Origin: Clavelina lepadiformis
Taxonomy: Eukaryota > Chordata > Ascidiacea > Aplousobranchia > Clavelinidae
DNA length: 64,000 bases
NCBI RefSeq assembly: GCF_947623445.1
Contig: NC_135248.1
Coordinates: 11,603,820 to 11,667,819, forward strand
Reading direction: 5' to 3'
Shown: positions 50,476-62,156 of the stretch, piece after piece
Layout of the letters: each line of letters begins with the position of its first letter
How positions within the stretch are numbered: the stretch's first letter is position 1
Made by a program: the position numbers and the translations under genes
The notes under the pieces: generated by a model
Databases searched by the model: none
What the model was told of the DNA's origin: nothing
The model's input: only the letters and a program-made list of their open reading frames with translations

Positions 50476-52359
50476 AATGGCCAATTGTTTGACTACATTC
50501 AGTTGATAGTAAGCCATTTGGGTCCTCCCTTTGCAATGTACAGGATGCATTTTGGTCACTAATGGCTGGTTTGGTTGCTGGAGTTACAAGAATGATTTTA
50601 GATTTTGCATATGAGACACCATTGTGTGGTGAAGAAGAACACAGACCAGCAATTTTGTACAAAGTAAATTATAACAACTTATGGTAACATTGCGAATGTT
50701 ATGCATGGTTACTAAAATTTGAACTAATCTAGACCCTGGATTAAATATATAAAATCTTTGGAAATAAAAATGTTTTTGTTGTCAGGTACATTACGTTTAC
50801 TATTGCTATACTTCTTGCGGCCTCGACGGCAATTCTAGCTATGATAATTTCGCTATTGACCCCATGTATTCAAAAAGAGAAGGTCAATTTTATATGATAC
50901 GAGTACAAGACAATGACAGAGAGCCATAACCAAGTCAAAATCATCTTAATTGAGTCAACCTGAAGCGTGATACTGTACCAGAAATCTATGCTCTTTGGCA
51001 CATAATTTTACTGATATCTTACTACCTGCTGTGTCATACCGGTTATCACTCTCCAAGATCAAATTAAATTTGGCTTGGTTTTGAAATTTATTTCAGCAAT
51101 AAACTTGTATAAATTTGTTATAACGATACAGTCAGGGCCAGCATAGGGAAGTGTGGGACCAATACAAGAACTGATCCCGGGACTTCTTACTGATTTTAAA
51201 CATTTAATAATGCTAATAATAATAAAGTAAACAAATGATAACAAGTTTGTGCAAATTATCTCTCAGTAAAAATTTGATTTGTGATTTTGTGACCAGAAAG
51301 CTCGGTTTCGAGAAAAAATTGAAAGCTAACACTAAAATTGCGAAAATAAAAGCTAAATTGCTATTTTTTTGTTTTGGTGTTAAGCAGCCTAGGCCCAGAA
51401 AAGTGCTGAGTGCAATGCAGTTGCATTGGTTGCATCGGCCTAAGGCCGCCCTTGGCTATAGTTATCCTAACTTAACTCTAGCCAAGTCAATAAATCGATT
51501 AGAACAATGATATTAAACCCATTTGTTGTTTAGCAATAACAAGTAAAGACCCAGCCGGTAGTGTATTATTATTTCTGTCATAACAGCTGTGGACTGACAT
51601 GGTATTCTAGATTCCTTAAACCTGCACCACCAGCATATGAACCGAGAAATATGGTTATTGTAAGTAATGCAACTATGAATTTACTATTAGCCATGTTTCC
51701 AGCTAACCTTGATTTATTTATAAATAAAAATATCAGGCGGTAGCTTCTATTGCCAGCTCTAATTATATTCATTAAAATCGTTATTGTTGTTTCACTTAAG
51801 AGATTCTTCAAGAGTTTACTTGGTGTTTTATATGGAAATTACCAAGTCTGGAACTTACAATAAATAATTGTTAAATAAGTAGTATTTTTGTTAATCTTCT
51901 TGAATAAAGCTGTGATGCAACATATAGGAGTCACAGCAATTCCATTTGTGGAGTTTTAGTGGTAAATATTTATTTCAGACAAAGTCAATATCAGAAAAAA
52001 TGACTTTATTGAAGAAGCTGTTAAAAATGAAAACAGATAGTTCTGAGAATAACAAAGGTGTGATATGCCTATACCTGTTGCATTTTTTGCATTTGATTGA
52101 ATGTAGTTGTTGTCATTTTGTGAAGTTAGATTTACACCAATACCCAACATAGAATAACAATTTACATTTCAGAGTATTCACTGCTTCAAAGAGCTGTTTT
52201 TCTCTTCTGCGGCCTTGATAAGTCAAAAAAGGTCGTCCAGCAGAAGGACTAACCATAATTACCAGCATTGAAGAGGATAAAACTCATTCCAGAATTGTAA
52301 ATGTGTCTGGCTTTATAATGCTTGGCGTAATGGTGTTTCTTTTTGTGTATTATGCATGA
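50476..52359 (+). pseudogene. 3' fragment of a third SGLT copy
   Basis: Only late exons remain. A piece of exon 9 (GQLFDYIQ-like, here QLFDYIQLIVSHLGPP) runs almost directly into the exon 10 copy at 50544-50663, with intron 9 reduced to a few bases plus an acceptor-like tail. The exon 11 copy (50786-50882) has one extra base compared with copies 1 and 2. The exon 12 copy (51587-51659) is shortened. The last exon copy (52173-52359) lacks one base after DKS, so it stops early and loses helix 14. Wording such as FLFCGLDKS shows it derives from copy 2 and not copy 1. Exons 1 to 8 are missing. It cannot make a transporter. Confidence 0.88.
51132..51462. mobile_element. possible MITE in the SGLT pseudogene
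   Basis: The left edge CAGTCAGGGCCAGCATAGGG resembles a hAT-type end. Near 51437-51462 is ggcctaaggccgcccttggc, whose complement gccaagggcggcc is a common partner of such ends, but the outermost bases and a target duplication are lacking. Confidence 0.3.
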
Positions 52360-52665
52360 AATGCAGGTGTAAATAAATTCAGCAGCACTACCAACTGTTT
52401 TTTTGGTGTAATATAGGGATGAGCTGAATGAAGTTAAAATGCATATAGTTAGCTTGGTTTCAGGTTCTTTTTTTATGCGGCTTGTTCCAGCTTTTCTAAA
52501 TACTGGTAATAGCTGAAAAAACTTGTTTAACTTTGTTCATGATTGTGATAAGGAGCGTGATTAAATTAATTACATGGTATCTTCTGATACATAACCAATC
52601 TTACTTTACACATGATTTTTAAGGGTCTGTTTCCAGACACCAACTAGTTCATAATTCATCTACAT

Positions 52666-53264
52666 CAGCACTTCTTAATGTGGGGCCTGGCAAATTTTGG
52701 TGGGTCTTGGCAAAATTTTGTTGAAGGATGTGAATTTAAACTTAACAAAGAAATGCCTAATCACTTTTTGCCACTACTTTCACTTTGAAATTTAGTGAGA
52801 ATGCTACTGTACCTGTTCAACAACGTACTAAGAAGGAGGGCCATCACCCACCCCTCATGAACCCAAATGTTTGGGGGCCATAGATTTTTTGCATCTTTAT
52901 TCTTTTTCCTTTTCCAATGCATTTCCTTGTTTGTGACCACTTATTGGCTATAAGCGGGCTGCGGGTATATTGCATGTATCATACATGTTAAATAGCTAGC
53001 TTTTGTACATATAAAGACGAGATTTACATTTCATTTTGAGGCATTCTAAGCCATTTTTGAGGCATAAAAATCTAAACTTTTTGCACTTCATGCATTTTGA
53101 GTGAAGTTTGAGGTAAGAAAATGCTGAAATTTTTGACTTAGATTTTGAAAATGTTCCGCCGCATCATGACTTAGACGCAATCCGAAATACGCCACTGATG
53201 GAGGGGCATACAACTTTTCTGAAAGCAAAAGTGGGACCTGATACAAAAAGGTTAACAAACACTG
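52666..53264. mobile_element. hAT-like MITE
   Basis: Ends are CAGCACTTCTTAATGTGGGG and, inverted, CAGTGTTTGTTAACC. Flanking octamers are atctacat (52658-52665) and atctagat (53265-53272), seven of eight identical. The 599-base interior has no recognisable transposase. Confidence 0.7.
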
Positions 53265-53689
53265 ATCTAGATTGTCCATGATTTGTCCCTGTTGTTTTTT
53301 AAACCACTAACAAATCTCAAATAAATAGCAACTTTTCGTTAAAAACATGCCTTTAGAGAAATGCTACAGACTAGTCTTTTTGCAAAACTGTTTGAATAAA
53401 AACTGAGCACTGTAACATCACTTAGCAAAAAAACGTTAATTGAAATTGAACAACACTAGTTTCACATGCAATAAGTAACTTTGCCAAATTACCATGTCAT
53501 TACCGGTGATTGTATGGTGGCATAAAGAGAAAGGCAAGACAGATGTAGCAAAACCCAAGTACTCTATCGCTATCTTGTTAACATTTTATTGTTACGACAA
53601 ACTTGTGCGTGTCAAAGCTACCAAATAAGGTCACAATAACTAGAGCAACAGTTTATTTCATGTACATGTGTTACACATATTTATACATT

Positions 53690-53714
53690 GATATATATAT
53701 ACATATATATATAC
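53690..53714. repeat. TA/TATAC microsatellite
   Basis: An alternating AT run interrupted by C. It is followed at 53715 by CAGTGGAACCTTGCTTAAC, which looks like a lone end of a TA-targeting (pogo/Tigger-like) transposon; no partner end was found. Confidence 0.6.
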
Positions 53715-53836
53715 AGTGGAACCTTGCTTAACTAGACAAGTGAAGTTTCTTTATGTTATCTGAATTTTTTTATAAACCAAGTTTCCTCTTTGTGTAAGCC
53801 TACTAATGATCGTATTGCAAAATAAGTTATATATAA

Positions 53837-55648
53837 CACTGGTCTACAAAAACCAAAAAAATTTTTGTTGCATGAACTTTGATGATTGATTTAGGCTAAG
53901 TTTTGGTTGCTGAATCCAATTCTGAGCTCAGAATTGCTCTATCACGTCAGGTTTTTTCGCTGCGCATTTTCCCCAATTTCATAAATTGATCAAATTTTGA
54001 CTTTCGTTAGTGACAGTACGGTGAGCGTATAACAGCAACAAATCAAATATTGTTACTGAAATCACCTATGATGAAACCTCGGCTCAAAGTTTTGTTGTAG
54101 CACAGAATGACAGAGTTTTCAGTAAACTTTAATCTAGTGGTTCTCAATCTTTTTTCAATCACGGACCTCTTTTCGAATTTCGAAAATATACGTGGACGCA
54201 TTCATTTTTTCTTTTGTGTCTCATTACTTAGTTAGCAATCTTTATACATCGCGCTTGGTTTATACATCACGTTTGGTAGCTCATTATTGAGTTACCGTCT
54301 TTATCTGTATACATCTGCCCTGGAGACTTAAAAGGTCAATGCTTTTTGTGACAGCACCCTGCTCTTTAGTAAAACGCAAACATTGTCAACAATAAACATA
54401 ATATTGTTCGTATAATGTAAAAGAAAATTGACAGCTCAAAACGAAGCCTGAAGTGCGTGTTACTTCACAATGGAAATAAATATACACCGATTCCAGATTC
54501 TGTGACACTCAAAGAAACGTATGAAAACATTAAAGAAGTGCTGGAAACACTGAAGTACAGTGATCATGGCTGGGGATTATGTGTAGACATAAAAATAATG
54601 AACCTTCTGTTAGGACAGCAAGGTGGTTACACCAAACACCCTTGTTTTCTCTGCTACTGGGATAGCAGAGCCATAGATGAGCATTGGATAAAAGATAAGT
54701 GGCCAGGAAGGAGCAGTTTAACACCTGGAGAGAAAAATATCATTCATAACCCGTTAGTAGATACCAAGAAGATCATCCTGCTGCTACTTCCCATCAAACT
54801 TGGGGCAATGAAATGGTATACTAAGGCTCTTGATCACAATGGAGATTGCTTTAAGTACACCTGCTAAGCCTTCCCAAGTCTCAGTGAAGAAAAGAAAGAA
54901 AAAGGCTGGAGTTTTTAGTGGCCCACAAATAAGGAAGCTGCTCAGAGATCCAAATTTTGCAGCATCAATGAACACAGTTGAAGCAAGGGCTTGGAATGCT
55001 TTTTCTTTAGTTGTTTAGTAACTCCTTTGGCAACAGAAAGGCAGAGAACTATCGAGACCTCTTAAAAGAAATTTTATCCAGCATGCAAGAGATGAAATGC
55101 AATATGAGCATAAAGCTACATTTTCTGAAAAATCATTTAGATTACTTTTCTGAAAACCTTGGGGACTTCAGTGAAGAATAAGGTGAGCGCTTTCACTAAG
55201 ACATTAGAGTTATATGAAAGAGCGCTACCAAGGCCGATGGGACTGCCACATGATGGCAGATTACTGCTTGAACTTGAAGAGAGAAAGTTACACCACTATC
55301 CACAAACGAAAGCCATTAAAACGAAAATTTTCGAGCTCTTAAAGATTGTGGCATTTCTGTATCATTACATTGATTGTTCAATGGCTAGTTTCTAGTGATG
55401 TTTTTTAAATGATTTCGAGGCTTTGTGTTCGTGTTTTGCATGATTAAGTGTTCCAGCAGTTTTGATTAAAACAACCTCTACATTTCAAGGCGGTTTCTGA
55501 TTTGCGGTATTATTTATAATGAACATATATATTATCTCAAAAACGTGATGTGATAGAAAAAAAATAATGCCAGATTCGGATTCAGCGCCCCAAAATTAGG
55601 TAAAAAAGACCCCAACACAGCCTGCCGCAAAAACCGTGTTGACCAGTG
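53837..55648 (+). mobile_element. TIR DNA transposon, copy 2, decayed
   Basis: The left end CACTGGTCTACAAAAACC and the inverted right end CACTGGTCAACACGG match the end of copy 1. Subterminal blocks (ggctaagttttggttgctga on the left; its inverted partner in the right arm) also match. The coding remnant from about 54435 to 55395 is collinear with copy 1 but lacks the protein's start. A stretch at 54080-54430 has no match in copy 1 and begins with a hAT-like tagtggttctcaatc, so a second element probably inserted there. It is broken in several places. Confidence 0.68.
54435..55395 (+). pseudogene. transposon-encoded protein remnant (copy 2)
   Basis: The longest open part (54457-54867) shares the blocks HNGNKYTPIP, CVDIKIMNLLLGQQGGYTKH, CFLCYWDSR and IKLGAMKW with copy 1. 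Beyond it, IFSGPQIRKLL-like and SMNTVEARAWNAF-like segments continue in other frames. The two copies diverge widely, so the insertions are old. No function can be named beyond a probable transposase. Confidence 0.6.
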
Positions 55649-56752
55649 ATAATTAGTTATATTATTATGTGATGTTACTCAGGAGTATCAAAAAATTTAT
55701 AGAGTTAAAGTCTTAGCTGTTATGTTTTAAATTTTAAAGCCATCAAATTAAATGATAGATATATAAAAAAATGCATATATATATATATATACATCTAACA
55801 ATGTCATGATATATGATATGCTGTATACAAACATGAAATGCAATTGTTCTTGTCATTTTTTTCCGTAACATTTTTATTTTTAAACTTTTATGTATATATA
55901 TATATATTGAGTTTAGTGGCCATAATAACCTTTAATAATTTATATGTATATAACCAGTCAGCATTACGGTGTAATATCACTTTACCACAAGTAAAGACAA
56001 AAAATAAAAATCTATCGTACGGTAAAATAAAAAATTTCATCAGACCAAAGAAAACACAAGAAAATACTTACCGGTACACTCTAGGAGGTCATGTTTTTAT
56101 TAACATAGTTTAAAGGTTGCTGATATTAAAGTATGGCATAGTTATTAAGTCCATCTTGATGTGTAGCATTATCATGTTCATTCAGTGTATATGCATCCAA
56201 CTTGACCTAGCTTAAACCAAAAACTAAAGAAAATCAAAAGTGAAATGAAAAGGTTTTAAATATACATATAAATGTGGAAAAGCAAGCAGAACTATACACA
56301 TCACAATATTGAACATTCTCCTTATCAGCCATCCAAACATGAAAATAAAAGATTGGTATGTATGTACTTATTCAGTTATTGCAACTACGGTAGTAATTTT
56401 ACGTATATGTAACTATGTATATATACAGCTTGAGGATAACCTACTATGTATAAAAACACATTACCACATAAAACTCACCCTACAAAACACACAAAGAGGG
56501 AAGAGGGTGACTATGTGACATGTTTATGTAATCTGTTATCTACTTTATAACAACATTTAAACAGATAAATTAACCATATTAATATGCAATTGGTAACTGC
56601 AGCATATGCACAAGAAGCTTGCTTCTACAGTGTGAACGCTTGTTACATACAAATACATTCATTTTAATTTAACGTGAGAAATATTAACTGTCTGACCTAT
56701 TACATTAATATTACTTATTTACACAGTGCAAGGAATATCATTACGACATGTT
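55649..56752. other. AT-rich spacer with TA microsatellites
   Basis: Two short TA runs lie near 55773-55791 and 55892-55908. No gene was seen. The right end should include the 3' UTR of the minus-strand CEP78 gene; a minus-strand AATAAA lies far from the stop, near 56097. Confidence 0.45.
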
Positions 56753-58681
56753 TTAAAAGTCCTCATCAGAATTTTCACCAGACTTTAGAATTCTCTCTGC
56801 AGGGACAAAGTCTTTTTCATATACCTTTCGAGAAAGCTCGGTGGGTTTGGTGTCAACAACCAAATCACTTTCAGAAATATTTTCATCAACACTGCCAGAT
56901 TTTTCATTTGTGCTTGTGTTGCCCTTTATAATGATAGGAGTCTGTGCTTGCATAGTTTCATTTTCAACTGGTGGTTTCAAAGATTTGGCTAGAAGATTGT
57001 TTTGACTATTACTGCCTCGTTTAGAACCTGATATTCCAGGTAAACCAAAGTCTCCATCTAGGCCAGCAGCTTTTGCAAGTGATCCTAAACCAACTTCATT
57101 AAGCAAATTTAAAAAGTCATGAAATTTGTTGAATGAAGTTTCAATGCTATCCAACAGAAGCTCATCCTCAAGCTGAGAATGCATTCTGGTGTTTTCAATG
57201 CTAACAGACAGCTCCTTTTGCAGCTTGGCATTTTCAATTTCAAGCTTCATTACCTGCTCGTTTAGTCTTCTTTCATTTTCCACTGAGGCTTTGAGTCTTC
57301 TTTGTGAATCCAGCAAGTCTACTTTCAATCTCTTAATGTAAACCTGACTTTCTGCTTGAGTAAGACTGGATTCTTGTTCAAGCTCAAGCTTCTCATTTAC
57401 TGCGGTTGAAGAACAAAATGTCAATGACTGTTCACTGTCTACCGTTTGATTTTTGTTAAGACAAAGTATCTCTGATTGTTCTTCATTGTCATCACTATCA
57501 TCTTCCTGAAACCCATATTTATGTTGTGATGCTCTGACAGCAGTTCTCCAAGGAACGAAGCTTTCATGGCCAGGAGGACGAACTTCTGGAATCCCTTCTG
57601 AAGTTCTATTTAATCTTTGACTTTTGCCAAACCTTTTTGTAAGGCTTCTATTTACTGGACGAGGGTGGCGATATCTTCCAGTTTTGTAGGGATCTTTTGG
57701 AACTTCTTCTTTTACCCACGGAAACTCTGTCTCATCATTTTCATTTGCATTCACCAAAACTCTGCGTAAAAGTTTTCGCAGAGTATTTGAATCAACCATA
57801 GGATTTCTTCTAACATCAAGCACAACGATTGTATTATTATGCTCAATTGCAGTTATAAGTGAATGTACACCAGGTGTGGTAATACCGCAATGCTGGAAAT
57901 CAAGAGCTTTAAGCCATAAATCATCTCTCAGTGCCTCGTTAAATGATAAAATACCAGCATCACCAATCATTGGATTAGAGTTAAGGGTTATCCTTCTAAT
58001 TCCACCCATTAAACGCAGATTTGGAGTACGATACCTTAAACTTTCAGCCCAGGCTTCACTGTGCCTTAAGGTTGATTGATGTTTTATCAGCTTTGCTATA
58101 AAATTAGCTCCTGTTGAAGTTATATTACATCCATTCATGGAAACATGAGTAACAGTTGGATGACTCCTGAGGGCCTGGCACAAAATCTCAACACCTTTAT
58201 CAGAAATCTGACAGTAATCAAACAAAATATGAGTGAGCGATTGATTTTTAGAAATTCCCTTTGCTAAAATCTGCAGATCTTTTCCACGCAGTGGTACACC
58301 CTGCAAGTCTATGCATCGTACAGCAGTACTACGGGCGACACATGCAGCAATTGAGCGTGCAATCCGTAATGTGATGTCTTTTGTTCGAACAACTGGTGTT
58401 CGCCTTCGAAAATAATGGGCTCTCTTTCCATTGTTAGCAGTAGGTTGATAGTAACTTCTAACAGCAACATATTGCAAACTCTTGTTAATTTTAATAGCAT
58501 TGAGAATAGGATCCCAATCTACTAGTTTCACTTTGTCCCCATTGATATCCAAGAGCGCGTTTTTCAAATGAGCTTTCACAAACAGAAGAGGCACTATACC
58601 CTGGAGCGCGCACAGATGATCGTAACAACTTTCAAAATCATACGAACCTCTTTGGCGTACGGACACGCTTTCAGGAATCAT
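56753..58681 (-). CDS. CEP78: centrosomal protein CEP78
   Basis: A single open frame encodes 642 residues. The start YDHLCALQ and LDINGDKVKLVDWDPIL match vertebrate CEP78, followed by INKSLQYVAVRSYYQP. Residues about 95-320 are leucine-rich repeats with the diagnostic RHSEAWAESLRYRTPNL segment and NSNPMIGDAG, DLWLKALDFQHCGITT and VVLDVRRNPMVD. FVPWRTAVRASQHK is a conserved linker. Residues about 437-500 form a coiled coil, and SIETSFNKFHDFLNLLNEVG repeats the conserved CEP78 C-terminal motif. Vertebrate CEP78 sits at centrioles, especially the mother centriole, and acts with the EDD-DYRK2-VprBP ligase to limit CP110 and support cilia. The length is near the usual 690-720. The gene has no introns here, unlike its neighbours and unlike the vertebrate gene. 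The ATG at 58681 matches the family start. Confidence 0.95.
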   Translation of the reverse strand: MIPESVSVRQRGSYDFESCYDHLCALQGIVPLLFVKAHLKNALLDINGDKVKLVDWDPILNAIKINKSLQYVAVRSYYQPTANNGKRAHYFRRRTPVVRTKDITLRIARSIAACVARSTAVRCIDLQGVPLRGKDLQILAKGISKNQSLTHILFDYCQISDKGVEILCQALRSHPTVTHVSMNGCNITSTGANFIAKLIKHQSTLRHSEAWAESLRYRTPNLRLMGGIRRITLNSNPMIGDAGILSFNEALRDDLWLKALDFQHCGITTPGVHSLITAIEHNNTIVVLDVRRNPMVDSNTLRKLLRRVLVNANENDETEFPWVKEEVPKDPYKTGRYRHPRPVNRSLTKRFGKSQRLNRTSEGIPEVRPPGHESFVPWRTAVRASQHKYGFQEDDSDDNEEQSEILCLNKNQTVDSEQSLTFCSSTAVNEKLELEQESSLTQAESQVYIKRLKVDLLDSQRRLKASVENERRLNEQVMKLEIENAKLQKELSVSIENTRMHSQLEDELLLDSIETSFNKFHDFLNLLNEVGLGSLAKAAGLDGDFGLPGISGSKRGSNSQNNLLAKSLKPPVENETMQAQTPIIIKGNTSTNEKSGSVDENISESDLVVDTKPTELSRKVYEKDFVPAERILKSGENSDEDF

Positions 58682-59302
58682 ATTATCCCAACGAAATCAG
58701 TCAAGTTTACAAAAAACAGTACAACTGTCCAATGTTACAAGAAGTCATCAAAAAACGTCAAAAACTGTTTTTAAATCTGATTTGTTTTGGTACTTTCCGG
58801 TCGAACAACAGTTTCCAAAATCACTCAAGCATACCGAACTTTTAAGGAAATTGACAGGATCAATTAATTATTAATAAAAACGGTTGCAGGAAATTTATAA
58901 GGTTTGTGGCCTTTATAATACATTAACAACATGAACAGTTATAGACGTTGCTATTGATAACTTTCCTTGTTCTATTCAATAAAACATTTTATTTTGTTGT
59001 TGTGTTTCTTAACTCTGAACTTGATTTTTGCGTGTCATTTTCATGGGCTTATTTGTAAATGCCACTGTTTTTGTTATTATTACTCTTTTTGTTCGTTTTT
59101 TTTTATGGAAAATTTGTATGTTGGCTTAATGCCCGTGTTAATTATTAATTAGATCCATTCATTTCTATTGAGTTGTTTCACAATTCACAATTAATTTGTT
59201 AATTATAACTTAATCATATTTTATAATCATATTTCAATAATCATATTTCACAATTAGTTTGTTAATTATTAACTTAGTCCTGGTGTTACCATGGAACTTA
59301 CA
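58682..59302. other. CEP78 upstream spacer
   Basis: Presumed promoter side of CEP78. Short AT-rich repeats such as tttcacaatta and ttgttaattat recur near 59177-59265. No gene is seen. Confidence 0.4.
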
Positions 59303-59310
59303 ATCTACTC

Positions 59311-60011
59311 CAGGGGTGTCCAACCTTTTTAGCCAAAGGGCCATATGCGATTTACGAATGATTGCGCGGGCCACTAAAGTGTTTAATGCTAATTTCTAAT
59401 TAAAACCCTCAGACCAAAATTCTAACCTTACAAGAAATAAATTGTGATGCAATAAAATTAACTTGAACAGTTGTGCATCCCTGCACTAGAGACTACAGTA
59501 TATTATCTATCTATTGCTCTATTGTATAGAGCAGTAGTTCTCAAACTGGGGTCTGTGAGACATTTTTCTTACCGCGAAGCACCTCCCAAAAAAACGGTAC
59601 TACTTGCCATCAAGCGAAAAGCTCGAAACCGTTTGAATGTGATTCACGATATTAGGGTTGCGTTGTCCAAAACGGAACCAAACATAGCCGAACTGGTTGC
59701 AAAGAAGCAGGTAAACCCGTCACATTGATACCATAAAAACCAACGTGTTGTTTTATGTTTATTTGTGTTGATTTGTTAAGGGACCGTGAGGCATTTAAAA
59801 AATTGCTTGGAGACCGTTGCGTACTTTCTTTTAAAAAAGTTTCAGAACCACTGGTATAGAGCAATAGACAAAGAAAGCCATGAAATGAAAGTTCGCCATA
59901 AATTATACAGGCAATTCAGTTGATAAGTCATTTCGAAAATAACCGCGCGGGCCACTCAGAACCTTCCCGCGGGCCAACTGTGGCCCGCGAGCCACGGGTT
60001 GGACACCCCTG
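59311..60011. mobile_element. hAT-like element, host of a nested element
   Basis: Ends are CAGGGGTGTCCAACC, exactly inverted on the right. Next to them are TTTTTAGCC and CCGCGAGCC boxes. ATCTACTC is duplicated exactly at 59303-59310 and 60012-60019. A second element sits at 59532-59853; without it this element is about 370 bases. It is the same end family as 41918-42361. Confidence 0.92.
59532..59853 (+). mobile_element. nested hAT element with transposase C-terminal remnant
   Basis: Ends are CAGTAGTTCTCAAACTGGGG and, inverted, CAGTGGTTCTGAAACTTTTT, and GTATAGAG is duplicated exactly at 59524-59531 and 59854-59861. The plus strand encodes a continuous segment ending at 59728 with RKARNRLNVIHDIRVALSKT and then EPNIAELVAKKQVNPSH. 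This is the style of the C-terminus of hAT transposases related to ZBED5/FAM200 (an RNRL..D.RVALS..P.I..L pattern ending in an SH). The rest of the transposase is deleted. Confidence 0.85.
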
Positions 60012-60054
60012 ATCTACTCTATATTAGATCTACTCTGATCTACTCTACTGACAA

Positions 60055-60190
60055 AGATGATATGATATAAGTAAGAACAAGCGTCGTTAACACCTTGCTC
60101 AAGGGCATTACAACCGTAGCGCTGCTGGTATCGAACACGGGTTGCATAAGGTCAAATCTCTTCGCCATGAACAGATCTAGTACTTGGTTC
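60055..60190 (-). mobile_element. possible SINE fragment
   Basis: On the minus strand, gtgttcgataccagcagcgc resembles a tRNA-type B box, and it is followed by cggttgtaatgcccttgagc and aaggtgttaacgacgc, close to the conserved central or 3' block of several deuterostome SINEs. The head and tail are unclear, so this is a fragment at best. Confidence 0.4.
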
Positions 60191-62156
60191 AGTCTTCGGC
60201 ATATACCGTGAGTCATTTACGGCTTGTCCTTGGTACTCTCCCAATATGAAATTCATATTCAGCTGACTTTGCATGAAACGTTGTCGAGTTCACGGTTAAC
60301 AAGATACTCAGCTGATCAAGCATAAACAGTATATTTCGGTTAGATGATATGACAGCAACTTGATTACACGTCGTGTAAAACTGTATAGGTCACGAAATAC
60401 ATGGTTGAAACAAAAGAAATGAACTCTGAAAACCTGATTGTCTTACAAACTACGGAAAAAGAAAAAAAGATGAGCTGATAAAAGTTAAAACCTGGAAGTG
60501 CTGAGTATATTAATGTTGTCAGAAACTTTGGAGTTTGTACAAATACATAAAAGTTGATCATGTCGACAAAAATTGTTTCTTTAAAAGGGCCCAAAACAAT
60601 AGCGTACGGTCACAAACGCAAGCTCACATATAACAAATGCATTGCTATAATCTTAGAAAGTACACACAACAGCATTACTAGTAGCATACCACCGAAATGA
60701 TTGCATCCAAGCATACGAGAGTAAATTGCAGTATTAATTTAACTTTGCAATGGTGTATGCTACACCAAAACACCATGCTGGACAGGACACATATGTTGTG
60801 TATATGTAATGTTTTTGAACAGAACATGCTGTTAATTTGGGGAAAAACTTGTATAACTGAAGCAGCAATAAATCATTTGGGGAATAGGAAAACAATAACA
60901 GCGGACGTTTTGTTGGCGATGGGGAATAAAAAACAGCTTATTTTAAACAAGCTAAATGGGGACTAATAATACCCATATAAAAATACTCATGGTGAAACAC
61001 GATAATAATATTAACAGTAAAAATGCAGACAGAGTACAGAAATAAAGCTATTTAAGTTTCCTTTCCCAAGAGTAAGTGAAGTGTCCTTTAGATATAATAA
61101 TTTTTTGAAGATGACGATAGCATTATGCTGATATATAAATGATAAAATTAGGTCTGCTGTTTGATAGAATCAAGAAATATTACAAGATTGCCATTCATGC
61201 AAAATAAAATGTGATTTGTTTGTGGTAAGTGATAAAGTGCTTCCTTTCCACTTCATTGCTTAGAACAATATTTGATTTTATGACATATTTTTAAGACTGT
61301 TTACAAAATGTTTTCAGTTAAATGATGGAGTTTACTCGTGGTACATTGATACACATTTTATGTTAAGGTAATTCAACAGTTGAGCAAAAAAAATATAAAA
61401 TTTCGTAATATCTTGCAAATCTATTGAAGCAAACACCATAATACACATCACTATAATTGTCTTTTCTGGTTTCTTTCCAAAATAAATTACGGAAATACGG
61501 CCCGATAACTACCACCATAGAATCCCACAGTAGCAAGATGCGTGCAATGGACAGTTGATATTTGAGAACGCCCTTGCTGTGAAATTGACCTTTAACTTGC
61601 ATAGAGCCAACTATCACAGTAAAGCACAATATTTGTCGTGGATGGAAAAATGTTTAAAGAGCTTTTAAAGCAACCGCTCAGAATACCGGCAACTATCGCT
61701 AAGTTGTCCTCAGATGATGTGAGTCATGGACCATGTAGAATACCTTATTTGGAATGGAACACTGACCTAAATCAGTCAGTGCGCCACGCTACTGTTTACA
61801 CTTGAGACAGATTTGCATTTTTTTAAGTAGAAGAAATAAAAGACAGTTAAGTGCAATTGTGCTAGGGCACTTGATAACAACATCATTCCTTGTGGCCAGG
61901 CACTTTAATATTGAAATACTCGGGATCGCTGCGGAACTTGTGATGCAGTCGTCGGAATGTCGGTCGTTCACTATCTTTGTATGCCCAACATCTGCGATAA
62001 AACATAGGAATCCAAGCACAATAAGAGATGGCATAACTCTATTGCTGATAATAACACTACTGTTAACAGCGGTATTCTGTTAGTAAACGTTAAACAAATT
62101 TCATTCTTATTAAAAAAATACATATATACAAAAAATTCCTTGTTTCCAAAACTCAC
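60191..62156. other. spacer, may hide the kinase terminal exon
   Basis: The SYK-like gene needs at least one more exon downstream (encoding the CW...RP.F segment), which should lie here on the minus strand, but I could not recognise it. Other frames here have no family. Confidence 0.4.

Noticed and set aside
53715-53740. Pogo/Tigger-like end CAGTGGAACCTTGC
   Set aside because: Only one end is present; it was noted with the microsatellite but not called as an element.
61363-62156. Search for the terminal kinase exon
   Set aside because: Minus-strand frames here lack the CW and RP.F pattern, so no exon was called.
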